Assembly (NCBI GenBank): GCA_002308555.1
Contig: DBWD01000041.1
Span: 2,190 to 8,001 of the forward strand
DNA length: 5,812 bases
Reading direction: 5' to 3'
Source of the DNA: a bacterium UBP3_UBA1247
GTDB taxonomy: Bacteria; UBA3054
The first letter of the stretch is position 1. Each line of letters starts with the position of its first letter. Under the pieces are notes generated by a model. The model ran no database searches. It saw only the letters and a program-made list of their open reading frames with translations, and was not told the origin of the DNA. The position numbers were made by a program, and so were the translations under genes. Shown one piece after another: positions 5,424-5,812 of the stretch.

Positions 5424-5812
5424 ATGAACGTATCCCATGTTTTCGGCAGTGATTACCGGCATGTCCCCCAAGCGCCCATAGGCATCATCGCCACCCCGGG
5501 AGGCCGGGAACTGGCTGAATCCATCGACAAAGAACTTATCAAGGAAAGGCTCGCCCTGCTGGAGGAATATCCCCCCTACGAAACTTTCCCGGGATTTTTA
5601 AGGGACACCTTCATCATCGACTCCGACGCCCCCCGCTTCCAGAACGGCGAAGGCAAAGCCGTCATCAACCTTTCCGTCAGGGGCCTCGACCTTTTCTTCA
5701 TCACCGACATCGGCAACTGGGGCATCAAGTATTCCCGCAACGGCGAGACGGTCAGCATGGCCCCGGACGAGCACTTCCAGGACCTGAAGCGCCTGGTGGC
5801 CGCGGCCCGCGG
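5424..5812 (+). CDS. prs: Ribose-phosphate pyrophosphokinase (PRPP synthetase), 3' end missing
   Basis: The enzyme transfers pyrophosphate from ATP to ribose 5-phosphate to make PRPP, the precursor of purines, pyrimidines, histidine, tryptophan and NAD. The first 129 codons are visible and run off the right edge. The N-terminal region APIGIIATPGGRELAESID (17-35), the stretch DAPRFQNGEGKAVINLSVRG (68-87), DLFFITDIGNWGI (89-101), and especially SMAPDEHFQDLKRLVAA (111-127) match the longer PRPP synthetase type seen in clostridia and related bacteria, where the equivalent reads close to MSPDDHFQDLKR. The ATP and ribose-phosphate binding loops lie beyond the window. ATG 5424 is the only usable start after an in-frame TAA at 5355. 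Its Shine-Dalgarno site is weak (GAG, 6 bases upstream). Its own promoter lies at 5312-5340. The assignment is from memory of the family, not a search. Confidence 0.82.
   Translation, partial: MNVSHVFGSDYRHVPQAPIGIIATPGGRELAESIDKELIKERLALLEEYPPYETFPGFLRDTFIIDSDAPRFQNGEGKAVINLSVRGLDLFFITDIGNWGIKYSRNGETVSMAPDEHFQDLKRLVAAAR

Noticed and set aside
5375..5452. Possible 25-codon leader peptide (MRVSAKTHNQKK...) overlapping the prs start
   Set aside because: The nearest Shine-Dalgarno candidate (AAGGA, 5356-5360) is 14 bases from its ATG, the start codon touches the hairpin arm, and the peptide has no regulatory codon run.

Overview
This is a GC-rich bacterial chromosomal window with dense, conserved housekeeping genes and no sign of mobile DNA: no transposase, phage gene, CRISPR array, tRNA or rRNA was recognised. 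The organism cannot be named from the sequence. Two clues bear on it. The phosphoribosyl pyrophosphate synthetase is the longer type familiar from clostridia and related anaerobes rather than the roughly 315-residue E. coli type. The MORN-repeat protein has an AxA-type Sec signal peptide and no lipobox. A gut or anaerobic lineage is a guess only.

Left half (1-2765, minus strand): a three-gene unit read right to left. It starts with prfB (release factor 2), followed after 22 bases by an exported MORN-repeat protein of unknown function, whose TGA stop overlaps the ATG of an M20-family metallopeptidase that runs off the left edge. The spacing implies one operon driven from an extended -10 promoter just upstream of prfB. 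That -10 lies so close to the prfB ATG that the transcript is predicted to be leaderless. prfB is a single uninterrupted frame and lacks the programmed +1 frameshift that autoregulates it in many bacteria.

Centre (2766-2891): a divergent intergenic region. On the plus strand it holds a 12-base palindrome, a 7-bp stem-loop and a terminator-like GC hairpin with a T5 tract ending just before the comEC start. These have no obvious upstream gene to terminate, so they may be a comEC leader or a small RNA.

Right half (2892-5812, plus strand): a full-length comEC (DNA-uptake channel with a C-terminal metallo-beta-lactamase-like domain), then a 126-base spacer with a near-consensus sigma-70-type promoter and a hairpin-bearing leader, then the 5' part of the PRPP synthetase gene (prs), cut by the right edge.

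The genes do not form one pathway. They are translation termination, an envelope or secreted repeat protein with a peptidase, DNA uptake, and nucleotide precursor synthesis. No clearly novel system is evident. The items most worth checking are the predicted leaderless prfB with its resolved frameshift site, the RF2-MORN-M20 gene association, and the hairpin series in front of comEC.
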